From Flavobacteriaceae bacterium CRH (GTDB lineage: Bacteria; Bacteroidota; Bacteroidia; Flavobacteriales; Flavobacteriaceae), in the NCBI GenBank assembly GCA_001507425.1, contig LMAJ01000024.1:1-64000 (forward strand): 64,000 nucleotides of DNA, given 5' to 3'. A program made the position numbers and the translations under genes. Numbering within the stretch: position 1 is the first letter of the stretch; every line of letters begins with the position of its first letter. The notes under the pieces are model-generated. The model was given only the letters and a program-made list of their open reading frames with translations, was not told the DNA's origin and did not search any database. Below are positions 52,464-60,499 of this stretch, piece after piece.

Positions 52464-53357
52464 TTATCGAAGGACGTCCACTTGCTTTGTCTGATACGCG
52501 CTTGGTGTTTGTCCGAAGTACTGACGAAATGCCGCAGAAAAGCTGGAATGATTTTTATACCCTACCTTATAATATACCTGGGATGGAATTTCAGTACGGG
52601 TTTTGAGCAGTTCAGAAGCCAACTGAAGTCTTTGCTCTGCCAGCCATTTTTGTGGAGATGTTCCGTAGAGACTTTGAAATTTCCTTTTAAATGCAGAAGT
52701 GCTCATATTACATAAAAATGCAATTTCTTCAACTACAGCAGGCGTTCTGATGTGTCTTTCAATTACTTTTCTTATTTTAAAATCATCTTCAACTGCTGAT
52801 AAAATTTTAAAAGAATGCAGTTTTTCACTGTCAATTTGATATAGATACAAAAAAAATTCTTCTAACTTAAGCAGCTTAACTGCGGGAGATAAAGGTGGGG
52901 CAGAGTCAAGTAATGCAAGCAGTGATTTTACAAATTGATTAAGATAAACATCCTGCTGGTATATAAGGAATGGTTTATGCACCTGCTTTTTTTTTGAAAG
53001 ATCGTCGTATTTACTCAGAAACCGGTTTAATATTTCATTATTAAAGTAAAGTATGATGCTGGAGAATTCAGTTTCATCAGCGATTATTTCTGAAGTAAGT
53101 ATGTTTCCCGCTGAAAGGATAACTAATTCATTTTCTTTTACAATTGCTGTTTCTTCAGGATATACAACAGTTTTATTACCCTTTATTACAAGGCTGACCA
53201 TGTTTCTATTGAGTATGATTTTATTTTTTGTTGTGTTATTAGATGTTGTATAATATCTGATAATCACTTCGTCCTCAAATCCTTGTGAATCTGATAAAAA
53301 ATCGTCAGGAAGAAGATATGTTTTCAAATGAACTATTTTGTGTTTATTTGAAATCAA
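52464..53357 (-). CDS. AraC-family transcriptional regulator
   Basis: 297 residues. HTH pair in the last 100 residues: VEEIAFLCNMSTSAFKRKFQ, SLYGTSPQKWLAEQRLQLAS and VGYKNHSSFSAAFRQYFGQT. N-terminal sensor part of about 180 residues, cupin-like, without named family. No ATG is available: the frame opens with TTG at 53357, but a -7 promoter match (TAACTTTG, 53362-53355) overlaps it. TTG at 53327 is therefore a likelier start (287 residues). The next gene on the strand is the SnoaL-like one. Confidence 0.85.
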   Translation of the reverse strand: MISNKHKIVHLKTYLLPDDFLSDSQGFEDEVIIRYYTTSNNTTKNKIILNRNMVSLVIKGNKTVVYPEETAIVKENELVILSAGNILTSEIIADETEFSSIILYFNNEILNRFLSKYDDLSKKKQVHKPFLIYQQDVYLNQFVKSLLALLDSAPPLSPAVKLLKLEEFFLYLYQIDSEKLHSFKILSAVEDDFKIRKVIERHIRTPAVVEEIAFLCNMSTSAFKRKFQSLYGTSPQKWLAEQRLQLASELLKTRTEIPSQVYYKVGYKNHSSFSAAFRQYFGQTPSAYQTKQVDVLR

Positions 53358-53650
53358 AGTTATGAATTTAAAACAATGTATTTTATTTAAATTTAAAACC
53401 CTTTAAGTTATTATTTTGCGTAAACAGAAGTAATGCTGTCAGATCTACTAATAGTAATATGCAAATTAAAATTTAAAGTCAATTTTAATGATGCTAAGAA
53501 TTTATTTTAGTCTTAGTTTTTTGTGGTGTCGAAGCTTTAAATTCAAATGTTATGTTCCATGATTTGGCAAAAAAAAAAATTTTTTGGGCCTCGTTTTTTG
53601 AGGTACAAATTCAAACAAAATATCGCTTAAAATTCAATAGAAAGATTTAA
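53358..53650. other. Intergenic, AT-rich
   Basis: No gene. It holds a run of eleven As at 53569 and the sequence TTTTGAGGTACAAATTCA near 53594, which loosely recalls the border of repeat copy B near 47310. Confidence 0.4.
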
Positions 53651-53692
53651 TAAAAAACGAGTTAAAATATTTTTTATCAATACTTTAACTCG
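53651..53692 (-). terminator. Terminator of mnmE
   Basis: On the minus strand CGAGTTAAA pairs with TTTAACTCG and is followed by TTTTTTA. It lies 33 bases past the mnmE stop at 53726. Confidence 0.85.
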
Positions 53693-53725
53693 CTTGTTTG
53701 GGGTTGATTTTGATGTTTTGCCCTG

Positions 53726-55126
53726 CTATTTTCCGATACAGAAATTAGCAAAAATATTCCCCAATAATTCATCATTAGAAACCTGACCTGTGATAAGCCC
53801 AAATTGGTATAAAGCTTCACGAATATCAAGAGCAATTAAGTCGCTTGAAAGATTTGTTTCAAGACCAAATTTTACTTTTTGTATTTCATCTAAAGCTTTT
53901 AGTAAAGAATCGTAATGTCTTGTATTGGTTACAATTGTTTCGTTATTACGTAAAGCTCCTGTATTTACAAATGAGAGTAGTTTATCTTTCAGCTCTTCAA
54001 TACCAATATTTGCTTTTGCAGAAATTTTCAAAAGCGTTAAATCTAAAGTTTGAAGTTTTTGATTGATTTTTTCAATCTCAATTTCGCTTAATAAATCCAC
54101 TTTATTTATTACGACAAGTATAGGTTTTAAAGGATATTTATTTTTAACTTTTTCAATTTCTACAATGTATTCAGAACCTGAATCCTGAAACTTGAAACCA
54201 TCAAACAAAAAGATAACAACTTGAGCCTGATCTATTTTTTCGAAAGTTTTCTTGATTCCAATACTTTCTACAACATCTTTAGTTTCACGAATTCCGGCCG
54301 TATCAATAAATCTAAAACCAATTCCTCCAATAACCAATTCATCCTCAATAGTATCTCTGGTTGTTCCTGCAATGTCAGAAACAATAGCGCGTTCTTCATT
54401 TAATAAAGCATTCAATAAAGTCGATTTTCCAACGTTTGGTTCACCAACAATTGCGACCGGAATTCCATTTTTAATAACATTTCCAACGGCAAAAGAATCG
54501 ATTAAACGTTTCAAAACAAATTCAATTCTGTTTAATAATTCATGAAACTGAGTTCTGTCTGCAAATTCAACATCTTCTTCTGCAAAATCTAATTCTAATT
54601 CTATTAAGGAGGCAAAATTCAAAAGTTCTTCGCGCAATTTGGCAATTTCATTACTAAAACCGCCTCGCATTTGCTGCATCGCAATTTGGTGAGAAGCTTC
54701 ATTATCAGAAGAAATTAAATCAGCAACCGCTTCTGCCTGCGATAAATCCAGTTTTCCGTTTAAGAAAGCTCTAAGCGTAAATTCTCCTGCATCAGCCATT
54801 CGGCATCCTTTTCTCAGAAATAACTGAATAATTTGCTGTTGAATATAAGTAGATCCGTGGCAGGATATTTCTATAGTATTTTCACCTGTATAAGAGTTTG
54901 GGCCTTTAAAAACAGAAACCAGCACTTCATCAAGCGTTTTAGAATCATCAACGATATGGCCCAAATGTAAGGTATGCGTTTTTTGTTTGGTTAAATCTTT
55001 GTTTTTAATGGATTTAAAAACCGAATTTCCGATAGTAATTGCTTCTGAACCTGAAATACGAATTATGGCAATAGCTCCAGCTCCGGAAGGTGTGGCCAAT
55101 GCAACTATAGAATCTTGATTTATCAT
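53726..55126 (-). CDS. mnmE: tRNA modification GTPase MnmE
   Basis: 466 residues. N-terminal formyl-THF domain with ATPSGAGAIAIIRISGSEA, helical domain, inserted G domain (G1 GEPNVGKST about 227, G2/G3 DIAGTTRDT, NKVD) and the C-terminal CIGK whose Cys is needed for modification. It acts with MnmG to make 5-carboxymethylaminomethyl uridine at the wobble base of tRNAs. mnmG is not in the window. Confidence 0.98.
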   Translation of the reverse strand: MINQDSIVALATPSGAGAIAIIRISGSEAITIGNSVFKSIKNKDLTKQKTHTLHLGHIVDDSKTLDEVLVSVFKGPNSYTGENTIEISCHGSTYIQQQIIQLFLRKGCRMADAGEFTLRAFLNGKLDLSQAEAVADLISSDNEASHQIAMQQMRGGFSNEIAKLREELLNFASLIELELDFAEEDVEFADRTQFHELLNRIEFVLKRLIDSFAVGNVIKNGIPVAIVGEPNVGKSTLLNALLNEERAIVSDIAGTTRDTIEDELVIGGIGFRFIDTAGIRETKDVVESIGIKKTFEKIDQAQVVIFLFDGFKFQDSGSEYIVEIEKVKNKYPLKPILVVINKVDLLSEIEIEKINQKLQTLDLTLLKISAKANIGIEELKDKLLSFVNTGALRNNETIVTNTRHYDSLLKALDEIQKVKFGLETNLSSDLIALDIREALYQFGLITGQVSNDELLGNIFANFCIGK

Positions 55127-55130
55127 GCTG

Positions 55131-55138
55131 CAAAGGTA
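55131..55138 (-). promoter_or_regulatory. Candidate -7 promoter element of mnmE
   Basis: Minus-strand TACCTTTG lies just before the mnmE start at 55126, suggesting a very short leader. Confidence 0.4.
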
Positions 55139-55273
55139 TAAAAAAAGGTATAAACTTTTGAATAGGAAGTTGGTTAGATAAGCTCACTTTTATAATTAAA
55201 AAGTTGGTTTTAAAGGAAAAAATTAAATGTTAAATTACTGATAATTATCAGAGGGTTTTGTTTTTAGAATGAT

Positions 55274-55281
55274 TAAATTTG
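55274..55281 (+). promoter_or_regulatory. Candidate -7 promoter element of the stress-protein gene
   Basis: TAAATTTG matches TAnnTTTG, 28 bases before the ATG at 55310, with TTTG 13 bases earlier. Confidence 0.4.
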
Positions 55282-55309
55282 AGAGAATAACTTTATAATC
55301 TGAAACAAA

Positions 55310-56143
55310 ATGAAAAAGATATTAGTACCCACCGATTTTTCTGAAACTGCTACAAATGCTTTTGTGCACGCTTTAGAATTTGCCAAAATAGTTAATGCCG
55401 AACTTATTTTGTTACATACTTTTGAAATTCCGGTTTATGACAGCCAATTTTTTCCTGAGAATTATGCATCCATTTATAGTTCAATAGAATTAGCAAAATT
55501 TGAAATGTTTAAAGATGAAATTCCTATACTGCGAAACATTGCGATTGAACGTAACTTAGGCGATATCGTTATTAAACACCGTTTAATGGACGGTGATTTG
55601 CTCTATAATTTAAAAAATGCAGTTAAAGAAGATGAAATCGATTTTGTAATTATGGGAACGACAGGTGCTTCTGACTGGACAAAATTTTTCCTCGGATCAA
55701 ATACTAATTCTGTAATTTCAGGAGTTGAAGTTCCGGTTTTATGTGTGCCCATAGATGCTAAATTCAAGAAAATTAAAACTATAGGTTTTACAACCCGTTA
55801 TCGTGAAAAAGATAAAAAGGAATTACGTAAAGTTTTGAAAATCGCACAAAAAACGGGAGCTAAGGTAAAAAGTTTGTATGTTAAAAATTCTAATTCTGAT
55901 GTTGCTGATATTACTGTAAAAGAATGGGAAGTAGAGTTTGCAAACGAAAATGTAGAGTTTTTAGTACTTCCGAGTGATGAAGTAAAAGAAACTATTCTTG
56001 ATTTTATTTTGTATAAAGACATTGATGTATTAACTACAATAACTCATAAAAAAACATTTTTTGAAAGTCTTTTTAATTCAAGTTTTACTCAAAAAATAGC
56101 GAAACAAGTTTCTGTGCCTGTTTTAGTTATGCACGAGAACTAA
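55310..56143 (+). CDS. Universal stress protein with two UspA domains
   Basis: 277 residues, two tandem domains (1-145 and 150-277). The first has KILVPTDFSETATNAFVHAL, VIMGTTGASDWTKFFLGSNT and SVISGVEVPVLCVP, an intact G-2xG-9xG(S/T)-like ATP site. The second is diverged (IKTIGFTTRYREKDKKELRK, SFTQKIAKQVSVPVLVM) and has lost the Gly-rich loop. It is cytoplasmic, probably ATP-binding and stress-responsive. Single gene between mnmE and the MutS-like gene. Confidence 0.95.
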   Translation: MKKILVPTDFSETATNAFVHALEFAKIVNAELILLHTFEIPVYDSQFFPENYASIYSSIELAKFEMFKDEIPILRNIAIERNLGDIVIKHRLMDGDLLYNLKNAVKEDEIDFVIMGTTGASDWTKFFLGSNTNSVISGVEVPVLCVPIDAKFKKIKTIGFTTRYREKDKKELRKVLKIAQKTGAKVKSLYVKNSNSDVADITVKEWEVEFANENVEFLVLPSDEVKETILDFILYKDIDVLTTITHKKTFFESLFNSSFTQKIAKQVSVPVLVMHEN

Positions 56144-56163
56144 AATTCTGTCTTTTTTTAATA

Positions 56164-56192
56164 TTGATTTCATGATTCAAAACCTATATTTG
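56164..56192 (+). promoter_or_regulatory. Promoter candidate of the MutS-like gene
   Basis: TTG (56164-56166) is followed 18 bases later by TATATTTG (56185-56192), a good fit to the Bacteroidota -33/-7 promoter. It lies 21 bases before the ATG at 56213. Confidence 0.6.
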
Positions 56193-56212
56193 TATTTCAT
56201 CAAATCAATAAA

Positions 56213-57985
56213 ATGGATTCATATCAAAATAAAGTCGCACATTATTCTGAACTTTTTAATAAAATCAATAAAAGGTACAACAGCATAAGTATTCTAAGGT
56301 TATTAAGTGTTTTTCTTTGTCTTTTTTTGCTGTTTTATTATATCAAAACAAATGAAATTCTTTATGTAGTTTTTGCTTTTCTGTCTTTTGTTGGTTTTAT
56401 TTTTTTAATGCGCATTCATTCGCGTTTGTCTTTTCAAAAACAAATTACTACAGCACTTTTAAAGATTAATGAAAATGAAATATCATATCTAAAAAGAGAA
56501 AAACTTCCTTTTGAGAATGGAATTGAATTTAATGATTTTCATCATCCGTACGCTTATGATTTAGATATTTTTGGAGATCATTCCTTATTCCAAAATTTAA
56601 ACAGAACAGCCACTTATATCGGTAAAAAAACATTAGCAAATCATTTATTGACACAATTGCAAAATGAAATTATTTTAGAAAACCAGGAAGCAATAAAGGA
56701 ATTAAAAAGCAAAATAGACTGGAGGCAGGATTTTCTTGCCCTGGCAACTGTCAGTAATGACACAAAGCATTCTTATGACTCCTTAATTTATTGGAAATCA
56801 TTTAAAAATAATTCTTTACCTAAAGTTTTAATTGCAATTTCGATTATTTTTCCAATTTCATTTTTTGGCTTGTTAGCAGCTTATTTTATAACTTCAAAGA
56901 CAATATTATTATCTTATCTGACTTATGTTTTTATTGCAAATATGGTAGTTTTAGGAAGATCTTTAAAACGAATTCAGGCAGAAATTGCTAAAGCTGATAA
57001 TATCGATAAAATCATTAAACAATATAGTTTATTGGTGAATAAAATAGAAACCGAAAAATTTCAGTCAAAAAAGCTAATTGATTTACAAAAGCAGCTTAAT
57101 TTTAAAAATGCACCGGCAAGTTCCCATTTAAAACAGCTTTCAGAATTGTTTTCCCGAATGGATACTATTAGCAATTTTGTTACGGCAATTGTGTTTAACG
57201 GAACATTTTTATTCAATCTTCACGTTTTAAAAGCACTTTTAAAGTGGAAAGAAAATTATTCTGAAGAACTAGAACAATGGATTAATATTATTGGTGAATT
57301 TGAAGCTTTGAACAGTTTAGCAAATCTTGCATATAACAATCCAGATTTTGTTTTTCCTGAAATTAATTCAGAATATAAAATTGGTTTCAAAAATTTAAGC
57401 CATCCATTGTTAAATCCTGCGACCAGAGTAGGGAATGACACGCATTTTTATCCTGAATCATTTATGATTTTAACAGGCTCAAATATGTCCGGAAAAAGTA
57501 CTTTTTTAAGAAGTTTAGGCGTAAATATGGTTTTAGGCGGAATTGGTTCTGTTGTCTGTGCTTCAAAAGCTAACATTCATCCACTTCCAGTTTTAGTTTC
57601 AATGCGATTATCTGATTCTTTGGCAGATAGTGAATCGTACTTTTTTGCCGAAATTAAGCGTTTAAAACAAATTATGGATGCTTTAGAAGCTCAACCTGCG
57701 TTTGTTTTATTAGATGAAATTTTAAGAGGAACCAACTCTGATGATAAACGAAACGGAACGATTGAAGTAGTAAAAAAGATCATTGCCAAAAAAGCAATCG
57801 GAGCCATTGCGACGCATGATATCGAAGTTTGTTTAACCACAAACGAATATCCTGATATTTTAACAAACCAATGTTTTGAAGTTGAAATTCAAAATAACGA
57901 ACTTCATTTTGATTATAAACTCCGTAGCGGAATCTGTCAAAATAAAAGTGCTACTTTCTTGATGCAGAAAATGGGAGTTATTTAA
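56213..57985 (+). CDS. MutS-related ATPase with membrane segments
   Basis: 590 residues. Two N-terminal hydrophobic helices (about 24-42 and 47-66) and two more (about 204-225, 229-247) come before a MutS core. The ATPase is intact: Walker A GSNMSGKST (422-430), LSDSLADSESYFFAEIKR, Walker B FVLLDEILRGTNSDD and IATHDIEV. The mismatch-recognition domain I with its Phe-x-Glu is absent. So it is not a standard repair MutS; the group is found in Bacteroidota and its role is unknown. Membrane helices suggest it acts at the cell membrane. Confidence 0.88.
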   Translation: MDSYQNKVAHYSELFNKINKRYNSISILRLLSVFLCLFLLFYYIKTNEILYVVFAFLSFVGFIFLMRIHSRLSFQKQITTALLKINENEISYLKREKLPFENGIEFNDFHHPYAYDLDIFGDHSLFQNLNRTATYIGKKTLANHLLTQLQNEIILENQEAIKELKSKIDWRQDFLALATVSNDTKHSYDSLIYWKSFKNNSLPKVLIAISIIFPISFFGLLAAYFITSKTILLSYLTYVFIANMVVLGRSLKRIQAEIAKADNIDKIIKQYSLLVNKIETEKFQSKKLIDLQKQLNFKNAPASSHLKQLSELFSRMDTISNFVTAIVFNGTFLFNLHVLKALLKWKENYSEELEQWINIIGEFEALNSLANLAYNNPDFVFPEINSEYKIGFKNLSHPLLNPATRVGNDTHFYPESFMILTGSNMSGKSTFLRSLGVNMVLGGIGSVVCASKANIHPLPVLVSMRLSDSLADSESYFFAEIKRLKQIMDALEAQPAFVLLDEILRGTNSDDKRNGTIEVVKKIIAKKAIGAIATHDIEVCLTTNEYPDILTNQCFEVEIQNNELHFDYKLRSGICQNKSATFLMQKMGVI

Positions 57986-57990
57986 TTTTA

Positions 57991-58029
57991 GATTTTAGAG
58001 TTAAGATTTTAGAGTTAAGATTTTAGATT
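57991..58029. repeat. Short tandem repeat
   Basis: A 14-base unit GATTTTAGAGTTAA occurs twice (57991-58004, 58005-58018), followed by a partial third copy. A similar GATTTTAGATTTTAGATTG is at 63828. It is just after the MutS-like stop. Confidence 0.6.
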
Positions 58030-58059
58030 GATGATTAACGATTTTGAATTTTGATCTTC

Positions 58060-58212
58060 GTCTGTCACTCTCAGCGAAGTCGAAGAGCGCAAAGATTATC
58101 CGTATAGTTTGTAATCCTGACGGAAGAAGGATCAAACTAGTAGCCCGACAAAGATTTTCGACCTTCTGTGCAGAGCTTCTTGTGTGATCCTTCCTTCGTC
58201 AGGATGACAAGA
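58060..58212. repeat. Palindromic intergenic repeat element
   Basis: Outer arms ATCCTGACGGAAGAAGGATC (58114-58134) and TGATCCTTCCTTCGTCAGGA (58185-58205) are inverted repeats over 21 bases with two mismatches. A GTCACTCTCAGCGAAGTCG segment precedes them. It resembles the CCTGA...GGATC repeats I recall scattered between Bacteroidota genes. GC is high for the region. Confidence 0.7.
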
Positions 58213-58218
58213 TTGTTG

Positions 58219-58848
58219 TTATTTTAGCACTTCTCTAATAGTATTCACAAAAGCCTCAACCGGCTGCGCTCCGGAAACTGCATATTTTCGATCAAAAACA
58301 AAAAACGGAACACCTTGCACGCGAATTTCCTGTGCTTCGCTGATATCTCCTTTTACGTCTTTTAGAAATAAACTTTCATTCTCAATAACTTCCTTAACTT
58401 CAGTTGAATCCAAGCCAGCTTTAACAGCCAATTCAATTAAAGTCTCAGGTTCGTTTAAATCTCTTCCTTCTGTAAAATAAGCTTTAAAGAAAATTTCTTC
58501 CATTTCGTCGCCCAGTTTTTTGGTTTTAGCCAATTGTATGATACGATGCGATGTTAACGAGTTTGAAATAATAGCTTTATCAAAGTGATAGTCTAAACCT
58601 ACGCTTTTTGCGCGTTCTACGACACCTTTATGCATTTCTATTGATTGTTCAACTGAAATACCTTTTCGCTCCGCCAGAAACGTATAAACGTCTTTACCTG
58701 ATTGTGGCGTAATAGTTGGGTCAAGCTGAAAACTTTTCCACTCAATTTCAAATTCACCATTTGGAAATTCAGCTAAAGCTGTTTCCAGTTGTCTTTTTCC
58801 GATATAACAAAACGGACACATGATGTCCGACCAAATTTCTATTTTCAT
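58219..58848 (-). CDS. DsbA-family oxidoreductase (FrnE-like)
   Basis: 209 residues without a signal peptide, so cytoplasmic. Thioredoxin-type active site CPFC (Cys11-Cys14) after IWSDIM, then a helical insertion and the cis-Pro loop VQGVPFFVFDRKYAVSGA. The FrnE subgroup contains proteins of polyketide and stress metabolism. Redox partner not known. It is bordered by palindromic repeats on both sides. Confidence 0.93.
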   Translation of the reverse strand: MKIEIWSDIMCPFCYIGKRQLETALAEFPNGEFEIEWKSFQLDPTITPQSGKDVYTFLAERKGISVEQSIEMHKGVVERAKSVGLDYHFDKAIISNSLTSHRIIQLAKTKKLGDEMEEIFFKAYFTEGRDLNEPETLIELAVKAGLDSTEVKEVIENESLFLKDVKGDISEAQEIRVQGVPFFVFDRKYAVSGAQPVEAFVNTIREVLK

Positions 58849-58853
58849 AAGTA

Positions 58854-58861
58854 CAAAGTTA
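58854..58861 (-). promoter_or_regulatory. Candidate -7 promoter element of the DsbA-like gene
   Basis: Minus-strand TAACTTTG (plus strand CAAAGTTA) six bases before the start at 58848. Confidence 0.4.
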
Positions 58862-58889
58862 AATAAAATTTGTTTCAGGTTTTTATTTG

Positions 58890-59108
58890 TTTCAAGTTTC
58901 AGGTTTTCTGCATTGTGTTTTTTTACCGCAAAGGCGCAAAGGTTTACGCAAAGTTCGCAAAGTTTTTACACAAAGCTTTGCGAACTTATTTTTTATAAAA
59001 CTAAACACAAGATTAAAAAACCTTTGCGTGTTTTGCGGTAAAAATCTACGCAAACCATATTCGCATTTCAACCTAAAACCTGAAACAAAGAAAACCTGAA
59101 ACTTGAAA
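58890..59108. repeat. Nested palindrome, copy 1
   Basis: Four pairs of perfect inverted repeats lie inside each other: 58890-58908 with 59090-59108 (19 bases), 58920-58932 with 59032-59044 (13), 58935-58945 with 59018-59028 (11) and 58951-58962 with 58976-58987 (12). The core reads AAGTTCGCAAAG. Frames that seem open here are by-products of the repeat. Confidence 0.75.
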
Positions 59109-59135
59109 CCTGAAACAAAAAAATTCATCCAAAAT

Positions 59136-59171
59136 AAAAAACCGCAACTCTTTATCAGAATTGCGGTTTTT
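59136..59171. terminator. Terminator downstream of dnaN
   Basis: AAAAACCGCAA pairs with TTGCGGTTTTT. It lies 103 bases past the dnaN stop and is A/T-flanked on both sides, so it could work on either strand. Confidence 0.85.
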
Positions 59172-59273
59172 AGGTATAAAAAATGGTTGGTTAATAGCGA
59201 TGTTTTTTTTTACAATGATATGTCTTTAATTTGAAACTAAAAAAGATCCCTGTAACAAAAAGAAGTCCTGATG

Positions 59274-60392
59274 TTAACTATTTAACATTACAGGCATTAC
59301 CAACATAGTAACAGTTTCTCCTTCTTCTAAACCATCAACTGGTGTTAGGATTCCGGCTCTGTTAGGTAATGACATTTCTAACATAATCATATCTGATTGT
59401 AAGTTGGTTAACATCTCTGTTAAAAAACGAGAGTTGAAACCAATTTGAAGATCATCTCCTTGATAATCACAAGTCAGTCTTTCTTCTGCTTTGTTGGAGT
59501 AATCAATGTCTTCTGCAGAAACATTTAATTCAGCTCCGGCAATTTTTAGACGAATTTGGTGTGTTGTTTTGTTTGAGAAAATCGCAACACGACGAACTGA
59601 ACTTAAAAATAAAGAACGATCGATCATTAATTTGTTTGGATTTTCTTTTGGAATTACCGCTTCGTAGTTTGGATATTTTCCATCAATTAAACGACACATC
59701 AAAATATAATTGTCGAATGAGAAAGTCGCATTCGAATCGTTGTATTCGATTTTTACTTCAGCATCAGAAGTTCCTAAAATACTTTTTAAAATGTTTAAGG
59801 GTTTTTTAGGCATAATAAAATCAGCCACCTGAGATGCTTTTACATCTGTACGGGCATATTTTACCAATTTGTGAGCATCTGTTGCAACAAAAGTTAATCC
59901 TTCCGGAGAGAACTGGAAGAAAACCCCAGACATTACCGGACGTAAATCATCATTTCCTGCAGCGAAAATAGTTTTGCTAACGGCAGTTGCCAAAACATCA
60001 GCAGGGACTAAAGTTACAGATGGATCTTCAAGATTTACAGATTTAGGAAATTCTTCTCCTGCAGCATATGCTAATGCATATTTTCCTGAGTTAGAGCTAA
60101 TTTCAACCGTGTTGTTTTCTTCAACTGTAAAAGTTAAAGGTTGTTCCGGAAACGTTTTCAAAATTTCAAGCAAAAGTTTAGCAGGCGCTGCCACGCTTCC
60201 TTTACTTTTAGAATCGATTGATAATGTAGCAGACATTGTAGTTTCAAGATCTGAAGCAGAAACTGTCAACGCATCATTGTCTAGTTCAAATAAAAAGTTA
60301 TCTAAAATAGGCAACGTATTGTTACTGTTAATTACACTACCTAAAACTTGTAATTGTTTTAATAAGTACGAACTCGATACTATAAATTTCAT
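59274..60392 (-). CDS. dnaN: DNA polymerase III beta subunit (sliding clamp)
   Basis: 372 residues, the standard length. Three clamp domains; FIVSSSYLLKQLQVLGSVIN at the start, GEEFPKSVNLEDPSV, VFFQFSPEGLTFVATDAHKL and the C-terminal VTMLVMPVM. It forms the ring that holds the polymerase on DNA. In F. johnsoniae the gldF-gldG pair precedes dnaN in the same order. Confidence 0.98.
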   Translation of the reverse strand: MKFIVSSSYLLKQLQVLGSVINSNNTLPILDNFLFELDNDALTVSASDLETTMSATLSIDSKSKGSVAAPAKLLLEILKTFPEQPLTFTVEENNTVEISSNSGKYALAYAAGEEFPKSVNLEDPSVTLVPADVLATAVSKTIFAAGNDDLRPVMSGVFFQFSPEGLTFVATDAHKLVKYARTDVKASQVADFIMPKKPLNILKSILGTSDAEVKIEYNDSNATFSFDNYILMCRLIDGKYPNYEAVIPKENPNKLMIDRSLFLSSVRRVAIFSNKTTHQIRLKIAGAELNVSAEDIDYSNKAEERLTCDYQGDDLQIGFNSRFLTEMLTNLQSDMIMLEMSLPNRAGILTPVDGLEEGETVTMLVMPVMLNS

Positions 60393-60452
60393 CTCTTTTG
60401 TTTTATTTTTTTGCTCTTTTCTTTAGTTTTTCTTCAACTAAGATAGGTTTTA

Positions 60453-60460
60453 CAAATATA
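60453..60460 (-). promoter_or_regulatory. Candidate -7 promoter element of dnaN
   Basis: Minus-strand TATATTTG (plus CAAATATA), 60 bases before the dnaN start, inside the 107-base gap after gldG. Confidence 0.5.
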
Positions 60461-60499
60461 TCGTAAACAATCTTAGTTTCGCAATTTTTTTATTAACAT

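Noticed and set aside
53569..53590. Run of eleven As followed by a T-run as a terminator
   Set aside because: The stem is only A/T pairs without a GC core, so it is not a convincing terminator.
58820..59128. Three open frames in the gap between the DsbA-like gene and dnaN
   Set aside because: They run through the nested palindrome on both strands and repeat the same motif, so they are by-products of the repeat.
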